Assembly: GCA_910584375.1 (NCBI GenBank)
Contig: CAJUAH010000017.1
Span: 1 to 57,563, forward strand
Length of the DNA stretch: 57,563 nt
Reading direction: 5' to 3'
Origin: an uncultured Acetatifactor sp.
GTDB lineage: Bacteria; Bacillota; Clostridia; Lachnospirales; Lachnospiraceae
Shown: one piece after another, positions 7,425-16,186 of the stretch
Layout of the letters: each line of letters opens with the position of its first letter
How positions within the stretch are numbered: the stretch's first letter is position 1
Notes under the pieces: model-generated
Seen by the model: only the letters and a program-made list of their open reading frames with translations
Database searches by the model: none
What the model was told of the DNA's origin: nothing
Position numbers and translations under genes: made by a program

Positions 7425-10400
7425 ATGGCGCAGAGAGGCAAAAGCAAAATATTCAGGCGACTGGCTGCCAATATGATCATTCTCGCGGTGTTTACGGTCA
7501 TGGTAATCACCTGCATGTTCATTATGCGGTCTGCCATCATGAGAAATTCTGAAAAACTGGGCAGCAATCTCGTGGCGAACTATTCGGCCACGGAAGTATC
7601 CAATCTGTCCACTTTTGAATCCTATCTGATCCTCTGCACGGACTATGTGGGTTCGCTGGAGAGGAGGGGAGCTGACATGGGCTCCCTGGAGGAGGGATTA
7701 TATATTCTGATAGACGGCCTGATAGATATGTTCGGTGAAGAGAACATCTCCATCTATGGCAAAGTTTTGAACGCTTCCGAAGATCAGTCCGCCGGAATAC
7801 CGGACGGTTATGCGGAAGAGTTTGCATTAAAGCAGCAGAGTTTTAACTCCGGTATCCTGAATGCGGACGGCAGCGTACATGTGTCCTCCGCCTATATTGA
7901 CGCCACCAGCGGACTGCCCATGATCACACTCTCCCGGAGGGTTCCCGGCAGCGACAGTTATCTGGCGATGGACGTTGGTTTTTCCGGTTTTGAGAACAAT
8001 AATGTGGAGATGGAACTGCCCAATCTGGCCAGCTACTATCTCTGTGACGAGAATGGGACGCTGTTTTTCTATAAGACCCCTCTGAAACATACATACGAAG
8101 AGTTCCAGGATTTTATGGACTCGCTGCTGGCAAGGATCGATCTGGATGCCGGTGACGGCGCGCTGGAGAGGATCATCGCCATGGATAACCATGAGCGGAA
8201 TGTGTACTACCATATACTGGACAATGGCTGGGTGGCCATCCTCACGATTCCCGAGACGGAGCTGCTGGCGGGCATGAGCGCTTTTAACAGGATCAGTACG
8301 GTGATAGTGTTGCTGGGCTTTGCGGCGGTGGTAGTTATAGGCATACGGGATTACAAAAAGGAGCAGCAGGCCCTGCAGCTGATGTCCGAGAAGGAGTCCA
8401 TCACCAAGAGCAACCGTATTTCCCGCAATGCCATGGCCAGTACGGCGCTGGCCTATCAGGCTGTGTACTATCTGGATCTGCAGGATTCCACCTGCCGGAT
8501 GATTTATCCGGTTCGGGACGACGGCGAACCCGGAAGTTACGAGGAAGTAATGACGGAATATTTTGGCCACGACAGCCTGGCACAGGAGTCGGTGGAGGAG
8601 GTCAAAGCCTTCCTGAATCTGGACAATATTGTCAGAGAACTGTCCGATAAGGAACATGTGAACCTGAAATTCTGCAGCAGGAAGGAAAACGGCGAGAGCG
8701 AGTGGTGTCAGATCACGTTGATCGCCTCGGAGAGAGAGAATGGCGCGCTTCAGGCGGTCACGATCACGATGCGCAGCATCGATGAGATGGTCAAAGAGGA
8801 GGAGAAACAGAAGGAGCTGTTTGCCCTTGCCGCGGAGAGAGCGGAGGCGGCCAACTATGCCAAGTCGGATTTCCTCTCCAAGATGAGTCACGATATCCGT
8901 ACTCCCATGAATGCCATCATCGGCATGACAGCCATTGCCGGAGCGCATATAGATGACAAAGACAGGGTGGTGGACTGCCTCTCCAAGATCACCGTTTCCA
9001 GCCGGCATCTGCTGTCCCTCATAAACGAGGTTCTGGATATGAGCCGTATTGAGAGCGGCAAGGTCACACTGACAGAGGAGGACTTCAATCTGTCCGGGCT
9101 GATCGAAAATCTGTTGACCATGGTGAAACCGCTGGCCAAAGAGCACAATCATGAGCTGAACGTCAGGATCAACAATATCTCCCACGAGAACGTGTTTGGC
9201 GACAGCCTCCGCATCCAGCAGGTGTTTGTCAATATCGTGGGTAACTCTGTGAAATATACGCCGGACGGCGGCAAGATCGATATCTCCATCTTTGAGAAAC
9301 CTACGAACAAGAAAAATGTGGGGTGCTACGAGTTTATCTTCGAGGACAACGGCATAGGTATGTCCGAGGAATTTATAGGTAAGATGTTCCATCCTTTTGA
9401 ACGGGCTGACGACGAGCGGGCGCTTAAGGTGCAGGGCACCGGTCTGGGTATGGCGATCACCAAGAATATCGTCAACATGATGAACGGGGATATCCAGGTG
9501 GAAAGTAAGCTGGGCGTGGGCTCCAAATTCACGGTGACGATCTTCCTGCGGCTGCAGGACGAGGATCTGACCTCCACGGAGGAACTGGCCCAGCTGCCGG
9601 TACTGGTGGTGGACGACGATGTGGACGTCTGTCAGAGCACTGCGGATATCCTGCGGGATATTGGTATGGAGAGCGAATGGGTGTCCAGCGGCAGAGAGGC
9701 CGTGGAGCGCGTGGTGGCGAGACATGAGGAGGGTAATGCCTTCTTCGCGGTGATCGTAGACTGGAAGATGCCGGAGATGGACGGAGTGGAGACCACCCGT
9801 GTCATCCGGCAGAAGGTGGGAGACGAGATCCCGATCATCGTGTTCTCTTCTTATGACTGGACCGACATAGAGGCGGAGGCCAGAGAGGCCGGTGTGGACG
9901 CTTTCATCGCCAAGCCCCTGTTTAAATCCAGGCTGATTTCTGCATTCAAAGAAGTTATCAACGGCGAAAAAGAGGAGAACGGCACCACGGATGTTCTATC
10001 GGATATCGCGGAGATGGATTACTCCGGCAAGCGGGTACTGCTGGTGGAAGACAATGAGCTGAACCGGGAGATCGCCGTAGAAATACTGGGTATGACGGGT
10101 ATGCAGATCGAGACCGCTGAAAACGGACAGATCGCGCTGGATATGGTATCGGCCTCTGAGGACGATTATTATGACCTGGTATTTATGGATATACAGATGC
10201 CTGTGATGAACGGCTATGAGGCGGCACGGGGGATCCGGGCGCTGGGCAGAGCCTACACAGACAGGCTGCCCATTATAGCCATGACGGCCAACGCTTTCGC
10301 GGAGGATGTGGTTATGGCTAAGGATGTGGGGATGAACGAGCACATTGCCAAACCGCTGGATATGGAGAAATTGGAGAACGTCATGAAGAAGTGGCTGTGA
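7425..10400 (+). CDS. Hybrid histidine kinase with two receiver domains (991 aa)
   Basis: Sensor kinase of the cell membrane. There is one membrane segment at about 12-35, an extracytoplasmic domain of about 240 residues, a second segment at about 285-305, a PAS-like region, and then a HisKA domain with phospho-acceptor His489 (MSHDIRTPMN). The HATPase domain shows the N box (NIVGNSVKYTP), DNGIGM and GTGLGM. Two receiver domains follow, with phospho-acceptors Asp779 (VDWKMP) and Asp922 (MDIQMP). No Hpt domain is present, so the final phosphotransfer partner lies elsewhere. I chose ATG 7425, with AAAGGAG at 7407-7413; an in-frame ATG at 7389 adds 12 residues. The FapA and HD-GYP genes follow on the same strand, suggesting a signalling unit that ends in cyclic-di-GMP turnover. 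Confidence 0.88.
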   Translation: MAQRGKSKIFRRLAANMIILAVFTVMVITCMFIMRSAIMRNSEKLGSNLVANYSATEVSNLSTFESYLILCTDYVGSLERRGADMGSLEEGLYILIDGLIDMFGEENISIYGKVLNASEDQSAGIPDGYAEEFALKQQSFNSGILNADGSVHVSSAYIDATSGLPMITLSRRVPGSDSYLAMDVGFSGFENNNVEMELPNLASYYLCDENGTLFFYKTPLKHTYEEFQDFMDSLLARIDLDAGDGALERIIAMDNHERNVYYHILDNGWVAILTIPETELLAGMSAFNRISTVIVLLGFAAVVVIGIRDYKKEQQALQLMSEKESITKSNRISRNAMASTALAYQAVYYLDLQDSTCRMIYPVRDDGEPGSYEEVMTEYFGHDSLAQESVEEVKAFLNLDNIVRELSDKEHVNLKFCSRKENGESEWCQITLIASERENGALQAVTITMRSIDEMVKEEEKQKELFALAAERAEAANYAKSDFLSKMSHDIRTPMNAIIGMTAIAGAHIDDKDRVVDCLSKITVSSRHLLSLINEVLDMSRIESGKVTLTEEDFNLSGLIENLLTMVKPLAKEHNHELNVRINNISHENVFGDSLRIQQVFVNIVGNSVKYTPDGGKIDISIFEKPTNKKNVGCYEFIFEDNGIGMSEEFIGKMFHPFERADDERALKVQGTGLGMAITKNIVNMMNGDIQVESKLGVGSKFTVTIFLRLQDEDLTSTEELAQLPVLVVDDDVDVCQSTADILRDIGMESEWVSSGREAVERVVARHEEGNAFFAVIVDWKMPEMDGVETTRVIRQKVGDEIPIIVFSSYDWTDIEAEAREAGVDAFIAKPLFKSRLISAFKEVINGEKEENGTTDVLSDIAEMDYSGKRVLLVEDNELNREIAVEILGMTGMQIETAENGQIALDMVSASEDDYYDLVFMDIQMPVMNGYEAARGIRALGRAYTDRLPIIAMTANAFAEDVVMAKDVGMNEHIAKPLDMEKLENVMKKWL

Positions 10401-10468
10401 TAAAAAGGCTGTAACAGAAACGGTTCTGCGTGGAAACGGCTGCGCACAGAAGGGAACAGTGATGTTGT

Positions 10469-12337
10469 ATGAACAGTGAGTCTCATTTTCAGGAAAGCAA
10501 AATGATGATCGACGATCTGATCCATGCGGTCAACGGCCTGATCGAGATCGCCAACGGCGAGCTGGTGGCTCTGGACGAGGAACCGGTGGAGGTAAAGGCC
10601 GAGGAGCGCACTTCGGATATTGATCTGGCGGAGCTGGAGGCCATGGGACTCTATGACGCCCAGCTGCAGGAGGTGGAGCTGGGGCTCCGGCAGAATCTTC
10701 CGGTGCAGCTTTACGCCCAGAACTGCTATAACTGGATGCAGATGAAAGAGATACGGCTGGGGATGCAGGCCCAGGTGGATGTAAAGTGGTATACCAATCC
10801 CCTTTACAACGCGGAGCAGATGCATCAGATACGGCTGGGACTGGAGTATGGGCTGGACGTGTCGGGTTACGCCAGACTGATATATACCGTGTCGGACATG
10901 TACAAAAAGCGTCACGCCCTGATGGAGGAAAAATACAGAAAGGGAGAGACCGGGCAGGAGCGGTATATTCTGGACGAATTTACCCGTATCAGGATCCATC
11001 TCAGCGCGGATCTGATGGCGGCGTGGATTCTGCTGCCCGAGGACGGGGACCGGATCTATACCATCGCGGAGCTGCGCCGTCTGCTCAAAAAATATGAAGT
11101 GCGGCACGGCATCCAGGCTGACGGTCTGCATGAGGCCACGATACAGGGCGCCCGGGGCAAGGAGATCCTGATTGCCCAGGGAGTGCCCCCCATGCCCGGA
11201 AAAGACGGATATTACGAGCTGTATTTCAATCGGGAACTGCCGGACAGCCCGGAGCTTTTGGCCGACGGCAGCGTAGACTATTCCCATGTGATCGTGGCGG
11301 ATACGGCTCAGCCGGGTCAGAAACTGGCCGAGTACCGCCGCGCGGGCAGAGGCAAGCAGGGCATGACCGTGACCGGTATCGCGCTGGACGGCGAGACGGG
11401 CCGGGAGCTGCCGCCCCTGACCGGCAGCGGCATCACAGGGGACAGTGACAGCCGCGTCTACTCGGCAGCCATCAAGGGTTATGTGACCTATGACGCGGAG
11501 AGCGGCAAGCTGAATGTGCTGTCCACTTATCTGGTGAACGGGGATGTGAACAGCTACAGCGGCAGCGTGATCTACGACGGCACCATACATATCAGCGGCG
11601 CCGTGAGCGGTAAGGCCATGATTCGGGCCACCGGCGATGTCATCGTGGACGGTTTTGTCAGCGGCGGACATATCGAGGCGGGGAACAATGTGATCCTGCG
11701 CAGCGGCGTCAATGTGGCGGATCAGGGCAGTATACAGGCAGGCGGCCAGATTATGGGCAAATTTTTTGAACGGGCGCGCCTCGCGGCAGGCGGCAATATC
11801 GAGGGCAACTATTTTCTGGACTGCAATATATACTCGGAGGGCAAAGTGCTGGCCAAGGGCGGCAAGAGCCGGATCATGGGCGGCGAGATGACTGCCAGCG
11901 CGGGCGTGGAGGCAGGGATCATCGGCAACTACGGCAGCGCCCGTACCGTGGTCTCCGTGGCCAATCTGTATGAGCTGACGGAGCAGCTTGAGAGCATAAA
12001 GGAGCAGGAGAAAAAGGTGAGCTTTGAGCGGGAAAAGCTGGAGGAAGGCAGGCAGAAACTGGAGAAACTGATGGCGGAAGGCGCCGTCGCCGACCAGCGG
12101 ATCTATCAGAAGATATTGCAGGCGGCGGACATCAAGCAGGGCGAGTGGAACGATCTGGAGCAGAAAAAAGAACATCTCAAGACCGTGAAGATAGCGGCCA
12201 TGCAGGCTTCCGTAAAGGCGCTCAAGGAGCTGCGGCCCGGAACCGTGGTGGTGATCAACGGCGTGACCAGGATATTTATGGAGGCCATGCCGGGGACGAC
12301 GCTGACGGAAGCAGTTTTGTTGGATATGAAAAATTAG
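10469..12337 (+). CDS. FapA/DUF342 family protein (622 aa)
   Basis: The central and C-terminal part (about 170-500) shows the long glycine-rich beta-helix of DUF342 / flagellar assembly protein A, for example the GDVIVDGFVSGG and GGNIEGNYF turns. A basic-acidic coiled coil at about 500-570 and a short terminal domain follow. The N-terminus carries three 26-residue repeats (about 61-140), each with (E/R)LG(L/M) followed by a Tyr-rich stretch. FapA proteins are linked to polar flagella and bactofilin-like assembly, but the molecular role is poorly defined. The gene lies between the hybrid kinase and an HD-GYP response regulator and directly precedes the flagellar cluster. Confidence 0.82.
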   Translation: MNSESHFQESKMMIDDLIHAVNGLIEIANGELVALDEEPVEVKAEERTSDIDLAELEAMGLYDAQLQEVELGLRQNLPVQLYAQNCYNWMQMKEIRLGMQAQVDVKWYTNPLYNAEQMHQIRLGLEYGLDVSGYARLIYTVSDMYKKRHALMEEKYRKGETGQERYILDEFTRIRIHLSADLMAAWILLPEDGDRIYTIAELRRLLKKYEVRHGIQADGLHEATIQGARGKEILIAQGVPPMPGKDGYYELYFNRELPDSPELLADGSVDYSHVIVADTAQPGQKLAEYRRAGRGKQGMTVTGIALDGETGRELPPLTGSGITGDSDSRVYSAAIKGYVTYDAESGKLNVLSTYLVNGDVNSYSGSVIYDGTIHISGAVSGKAMIRATGDVIVDGFVSGGHIEAGNNVILRSGVNVADQGSIQAGGQIMGKFFERARLAAGGNIEGNYFLDCNIYSEGKVLAKGGKSRIMGGEMTASAGVEAGIIGNYGSARTVVSVANLYELTEQLESIKEQEKKVSFEREKLEEGRQKLEKLMAEGAVADQRIYQKILQAADIKQGEWNDLEQKKEHLKTVKIAAMQASVKALKELRPGTVVVINGVTRIFMEAMPGTTLTEAVLLDMKN

Positions 12338-12352
12338 CGGGGTAGACAGGCA

Positions 12353-13423
12353 ATGGCAGAGAGAAATAAGATATTGATTGCGGACAGAGAAGGGGCGGAC
12401 CGGAAACTGCTGAGTCAGCTTTTGGGTGATGCCTATGACATCATATTGGCTGGCGACGGCAGGCAGGTGCTGGGCGAGATACAAAAGAGGAAGAATGAGC
12501 TGGCGGCGGTAGTGCTGGACTGGGACATCCCGCTGGTGAGCGCCTATCAGATCATGCAGGTGATGCAGTCCAAGAGGATGCAGGGGGATATCCGGCTCTT
12601 TGTCAGCACGGCGAAAGCGGACCCGGAGATCGACAAGAAAGCGTTTGGAATGGACGCCACGGCCATCGTCCATAAGCCTTATTCCGCGGTGGCGGTTCAC
12701 CGGCAGATACTGAGCAGCCTGGAACACGCGGCGGAGCGGGAACGGCTGCGGGAGGAAGTGGACAAAAGAGGGCGTCAGCTGGAGGAGAGCCGGAAAAAGC
12801 TGGACGGATTTTATGACAATCTGCTGGACGCCATCGGCACGGTGATGGAATATCGGGTATCCGAGTCCGACCAGCATGTAAAACGCATTAAAGGCTTTTC
12901 CAGAATACTGGCAGTGGCCTATAAAAACCAGTTCCCGGACTGCGGACTGGACGAGGCGGAGATCAACCGGATCGTCAGGGGTTCCGTGATACACGATATC
13001 GGTAAGGTTGCCGTACCGGACGCCGTATTGCTCAATCCGGGGAAACTCACGGAAGACGAGCTGCAGATCATGAGGAGCCATACCACCAAGGGGGAGGAGA
13101 TCATGCAGCTGCTGAAGGAAGTGCAGGATGAGCAGCAGTTTCGGGTATCCTGCGAAATCTGCCGCTGGCACCACGAGCGCTATGACGGAGGCGGATATCC
13201 GGACGGCCTGGAGGGCGAAGAGATCCCGCTGTCCGCCCAAATCGTCTCCATCGTGGATGTGTATGACGAGCTGGTGTCGGAGCGCATCTCCAAAAAACCC
13301 ATCGACAAAGAGACCGCGTTCAGAAAGATCATGAACGGGGAGTGCGGCGCTTTCGCGCCGAGACTCCTGCAATGTTTCGAGTCATCCAAAAAACTGCTGG
13401 AATTATTTTCCGACAACAACTGA
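12353..13423 (+). CDS. Response regulator with HD-GYP phosphodiesterase domain (356 aa)
   Basis: The N-terminal receiver domain (about 5-122) has phospho-acceptor Asp56 (VVLDWDIP). A short coiled linker (about 125-150) leads to an HD-GYP domain (about 155-345). The metal-binding His214-Asp215 pair lies in IHDIGK; HH(E)R is at about 273-276 and GYP at 281-283, all intact. The family hydrolyses cyclic-di-GMP to pGpG or GMP, which favours motility. The gene starts 15 bp after the FapA gene and is followed by a strong terminator, so kinase, FapA and HD-GYP may form one unit. Phosphorylation by the upstream kinase is likely but not shown. Confidence 0.9.
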   Translation: MAERNKILIADREGADRKLLSQLLGDAYDIILAGDGRQVLGEIQKRKNELAAVVLDWDIPLVSAYQIMQVMQSKRMQGDIRLFVSTAKADPEIDKKAFGMDATAIVHKPYSAVAVHRQILSSLEHAAERERLREEVDKRGRQLEESRKKLDGFYDNLLDAIGTVMEYRVSESDQHVKRIKGFSRILAVAYKNQFPDCGLDEAEINRIVRGSVIHDIGKVAVPDAVLLNPGKLTEDELQIMRSHTTKGEEIMQLLKEVQDEQQFRVSCEICRWHHERYDGGGYPDGLEGEEIPLSAQIVSIVDVYDELVSERISKKPIDKETAFRKIMNGECGAFAPRLLQCFESSKKLLELFSDNN

Positions 13424-13430
13424 TACAGAC

Positions 13431-13468
13431 GCCGCGGATCCGGAAACGGAACCGGCGGCGCTTTTTTT
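13431..13468 (+). terminator. Intrinsic terminator after the HD-GYP gene
   Basis: GC-rich stem GCCGC...GATCCG / CGGAACCGGCGGC closed by GAAA, followed by seven T. It separates the signalling genes from the flagellar operon. Confidence 0.85.
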
Positions 13469-13477
13469 ATTTTGCTA

Positions 13478-13504
13478 TAAAGTATTTTTCCTTTTGTCCG
13501 ATAA
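13478..13504 (+). promoter_or_regulatory. SigD (sigma-28) promoter of the flgM operon
   Basis: TAAA (13478-13481), then 16 bases, then CCGATAA (13498-13504). The sigma-28 consensus is TAAA-N15-GCCGATAA; only the G before CCGATAA differs (T here). Transcription should start near 13511. The promoter drives flgM, so SigD would make its own inhibitor, the usual autoregulatory loop. Confidence 0.85.
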
Positions 13505-13510
13505 ATTTAA

Positions 13511-13551
13511 TAACAAGAATGAAGGATCATTCTGGAAAGGAGGAGTCGGAT
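13511..13551 (+). promoter_or_regulatory. flgM leader with GGA-loop hairpin, candidate CsrA site
   Basis: The predicted leader is only about 41 bases. It contains a perfect 6-bp hairpin, GAATGA (13517-13522) / TCATTC (13527-13532), whose whole loop is AGGA. GGA triplets at 13534-13536 and within the Shine-Dalgarno GGAGG (13539-13543) follow. CsrA dimers bind two GGA sites, typically one in a hairpin loop and one over the ribosome binding site, and block translation. csrA lies in the same operon. The assignment rests on sequence pattern only. Confidence 0.6.
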
Positions 13552-13827
13552 ATGAGAATAGAGGCGTACAATCAGGTACAGCAGTTATATCAGGCAAAGC
13601 GCGTAAACAAGACCCAGAATGCCGCGGCCGCATCCCGGACAGACAAGGTGCAGATCAGCAGTTTTGGCAAGGATATCCAGAACGCCAAGGCAGCGGTTGC
13701 CTCCGCCCCCGATATTCGTGAGGAGTTAACGGCTCCGATTAAGGCGAGGATACAGGACGGAACCTATGAAGTCAGCAACGAGAGTTTTGCTGAGAAACTG
13801 ATGCAGAAGTACAGGGAAATGAGGTAA
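13552..13827 (+). CDS. flgM: Anti-sigma-28 factor FlgM (91 aa)
   Basis: FlgM binds SigD/FliA and keeps late flagellar genes off until the hook is complete and FlgM is exported. The 91-residue length is typical. The N-terminal half is polar and probably disordered; the C-terminal half shows the family pattern VQISSFGKDIQ, then IKARIQDGTYEV and FAEKLMQKY. ATG 13552 lies 8 bases after GGAGG; upstream in-frame codons lie in the promoter and were excluded. It is first in the operon flgM-flgN-flgK-flgK2-flgL-fliW-csrA, behind a sigma-28 promoter. Confidence 0.92.
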   Translation: MRIEAYNQVQQLYQAKRVNKTQNAAAASRTDKVQISSFGKDIQNAKAAVASAPDIREELTAPIKARIQDGTYEVSNESFAEKLMQKYREMR

Positions 13828-13833
13828 TCACCG

Positions 13834-14352
13834 GTGGCTAGTTTGATGGAAAACCTGATCGCGGTACTACAGCAGGAATGCGTAGAGTACAACGGGCTAC
13901 TGGAATTATCCAGCCGCAAGACGCCCATCATCGTTGCGGGCGATCTTGTCAATTTGGAAAAGATCACGGATGAAGAGCAGGAATGGGTAGGCAGGATCGC
14001 CCATCTCGAGAAAAAGAGAACGGAGGTCACTGCCGACATTGCTGATGTGCTTAACAAGGATGTTAAAACGATGAAACTACGGGACCTGGTAGAGATGCTG
14101 GCGGCCCGTCCCGCAGAGCAGAAGCTTTTGTCGGATGCCTGCGACGGACTCAGGGATGTGGTAAGCCGGGTCCAGGCTGTCAACGAGCAGAACAGAGAAC
14201 TGATTCAGCACAGTCTCGAGCTGGTGGAGTTCGATATGAATCTGCTGCAGTCCATGCGCGCCGCGCCTCAGACAGCCAATTACAATCGGGAAGCATACAG
14301 CGCCGGTTCTTCCATGGGGACTGTGAACCATGGATTCGACGCAAAACAATAG
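13834..14352 (+). CDS. flgN: FlgN family flagellar export chaperone (172 aa)
   Basis: FlgN-like proteins hold the hook-filament junction proteins FlgK and FlgL in an export-competent state and deliver them to the FlhA export gate. The protein is almost entirely helical with long amphipathic stretches. The start is GTG 13834, with GAGGT about 9 bases upstream, or ATG 13846. The gene follows flgM by 6 bp and directly precedes its expected clients, the two flgK genes and flgL. Sequence conservation in FlgN is low, so the call relies on helical pattern, size and position. Confidence 0.85.
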   Translation: MASLMENLIAVLQQECVEYNGLLELSSRKTPIIVAGDLVNLEKITDEEQEWVGRIAHLEKKRTEVTADIADVLNKDVKTMKLRDLVEMLAARPAEQKLLSDACDGLRDVVSRVQAVNEQNRELIQHSLELVEFDMNLLQSMRAAPQTANYNREAYSAGSSMGTVNHGFDAKQ

Positions 14353-14373
14353 TTAAGACAGAGGTGATGTCAT

Positions 14374-16128
14374 ATGTCATTATTCAGTAGCTTATATATA
14401 GGAGCATCCGGACTACAGACCAGTCAAAATGCGCTGAACACCACAGCGCATAATCTATCTAATGCGGATACAAAGGGCTATACCCGCCAGCAGGTGCAGC
14501 AGGCGAACAGGTCCTATGTAACCCTGTCCACCAACCCGCATGCCGTTTCCAACAAGCAGACGGGTCTGGGTACTTTTTATTCCAATGTAAAACAGGTGAG
14601 AGATTATTTCCTGGATAAGACCTTTCGCAAGGAGTCCGGCAGGAGCATGTTCTACCAGGTGTCAACAGAGACCATGGAGGAGGTGGAGAGCCTGCTGGGC
14701 GAGCTGAACAAGGAGTCCTATCAGGCTTCCATGACGAATCTGTGGGAATCTGTTCAGGAGCTGGTCAAGGATCCTGCCAGTTCCGTGACCCAGGGTTTGT
14801 TTGTGCAGCGGGCAGGAGAGTTCCTGGAGCGCTCCGTACGCGTTTATGACAGCCTGTGCTCCTATCAGGACAATCTGAACGAGAAAATAAAACAGAAGGT
14901 GGATACGATCAATGCCTACGGCAAACAACTCCTGGCGCTGAACGATACCATCCGCAGCATCGAGATCGGCGGCATTGAGCGGGCCAACGATCTGCGGGAT
15001 GTGAGGAACCAGATTCTGGATGAACTGGGGGAACTGGCGGATATTTCTTTCTCGGAAGACAAATTCGGGGATGTGTCCGTGCAGATAGAAGGCGTGGATT
15101 TTGTGAAGAACGCCATATGCTTTGAGATCGCGCTGGATGTGGATGAGAACACAGGCTTTTACACCCCGTTCTGGCCGTTGAACGCCAGATTTACGGAGCG
15201 GGCGGACGGCACCAGGGATTATGATATCAGAGGGGCCGAGGTGTTTGACTTAAGCCAGGAGATTTCCACGGATCTGGATACGGATATCGGTGGCTTGAAG
15301 GCTTTGATGCACGCCAGAGGAGACCACCGGGCGGACTATACGGACGTGGAGCGGAATTATGACTCTGTCTCCCAGTCCATCGTCATGAATATGGAGGCCG
15401 AGTTTGACCGGATGATCCACTATGTGGCGGATAAGATCAACAGCGTACTGGCCGAGGCGGCCGGCGTCAAGACCATGGACATCACGCTTGCAAACGGCGA
15501 CGTGCTGCGGGGCGTGCAGGCCTGTGAGGACGATCCCAGCGGCTACATGAGACATGAGGACGGCAGCCCGATCCAGATGTTTGCCAAGGTCAGCACGCCG
15601 GGATATCAGAAGGTCACAGGCGCGGACGGAAAGGATTACTGGGTATATCAGGAGGAGCATCTGGGCAGCGCGGATCCCAAGGCTGAGGATCCCATGCGTC
15701 CCGAGACGGTCTACAGTCTCAAGAATCTGCAGATCGACCCGGAGCTGCAGCAGTCTCCCTCCATACTGGGATTTCGGCTGGCGGACGGTTCCGAGGACAA
15801 GGCCACGGCGGAGGCGCTGAGCAAGGCTTTTACGGAGGAGATATACACGCTGAACCCTAATGTGAAAAAGACCAGCAATTTTCTGGGATTTTACAAGGAT
15901 CTGGTGACACAGGTCACCAACAGCGGCTACGCGTTCCGAAACATCCTTGTCAACCAGCAGAATACGGTGGAATCCACCAGCAATGCCCGGGAGCAGATCG
16001 TGGGAGTGTCCTCGGACGAGGAGCTGTCCAATATGATTAAGTTCCAGAACGCTTACAATGCCTCCAGCCGATATATTAACGCCATCAGCGAGATGTTGGC
16101 GCATATTATCAATACATTGGGTGCGTAA
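14374..16128 (+). CDS. flgK: Flagellar hook-associated protein FlgK, first copy (584 aa)
   Basis: FlgK (HAP1) forms the junction between hook and filament. The N-terminal signature is present: SLYIGASGLQTSQNALNTT, then HNLSNADTKGYTRQ. The C-terminal helix ends in the usual way, with NMIKFQNAYNASSRYIN and a terminal hydrophobic helix (about 545-584). The middle is the variable exposed domain. The start ATG has GAGGTGAT about 6 bases upstream. The length is close to the family norm. A second, diverged FlgK follows immediately, so this copy may be the main HAP1 or one of two specialised junction proteins. Confidence 0.93.
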   Translation: MSLFSSLYIGASGLQTSQNALNTTAHNLSNADTKGYTRQQVQQANRSYVTLSTNPHAVSNKQTGLGTFYSNVKQVRDYFLDKTFRKESGRSMFYQVSTETMEEVESLLGELNKESYQASMTNLWESVQELVKDPASSVTQGLFVQRAGEFLERSVRVYDSLCSYQDNLNEKIKQKVDTINAYGKQLLALNDTIRSIEIGGIERANDLRDVRNQILDELGELADISFSEDKFGDVSVQIEGVDFVKNAICFEIALDVDENTGFYTPFWPLNARFTERADGTRDYDIRGAEVFDLSQEISTDLDTDIGGLKALMHARGDHRADYTDVERNYDSVSQSIVMNMEAEFDRMIHYVADKINSVLAEAAGVKTMDITLANGDVLRGVQACEDDPSGYMRHEDGSPIQMFAKVSTPGYQKVTGADGKDYWVYQEEHLGSADPKAEDPMRPETVYSLKNLQIDPELQQSPSILGFRLADGSEDKATAEALSKAFTEEIYTLNPNVKKTSNFLGFYKDLVTQVTNSGYAFRNILVNQQNTVESTSNAREQIVGVSSDEELSNMIKFQNAYNASSRYINAISEMLAHIINTLGA

Positions 16129-16186
16129 GACAGCATTTGGGCTGTAGCGGGACTGCAAATCGGAACTATAGATTAGGAGAAAAGAG

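Noticed and set aside
10253..13372. Long open frame on the reverse strand through the FapA and HD-GYP genes
   Set aside because: It is antisense to two clearly conserved genes and its translation is rich in His, Leu, Arg and Gln without domain motifs. It is an effect of GC-biased codons. The same applies to long reverse frames at 5818-7326, 7827-9725, 15250-16278, 18369-20351 and 54721-56184.
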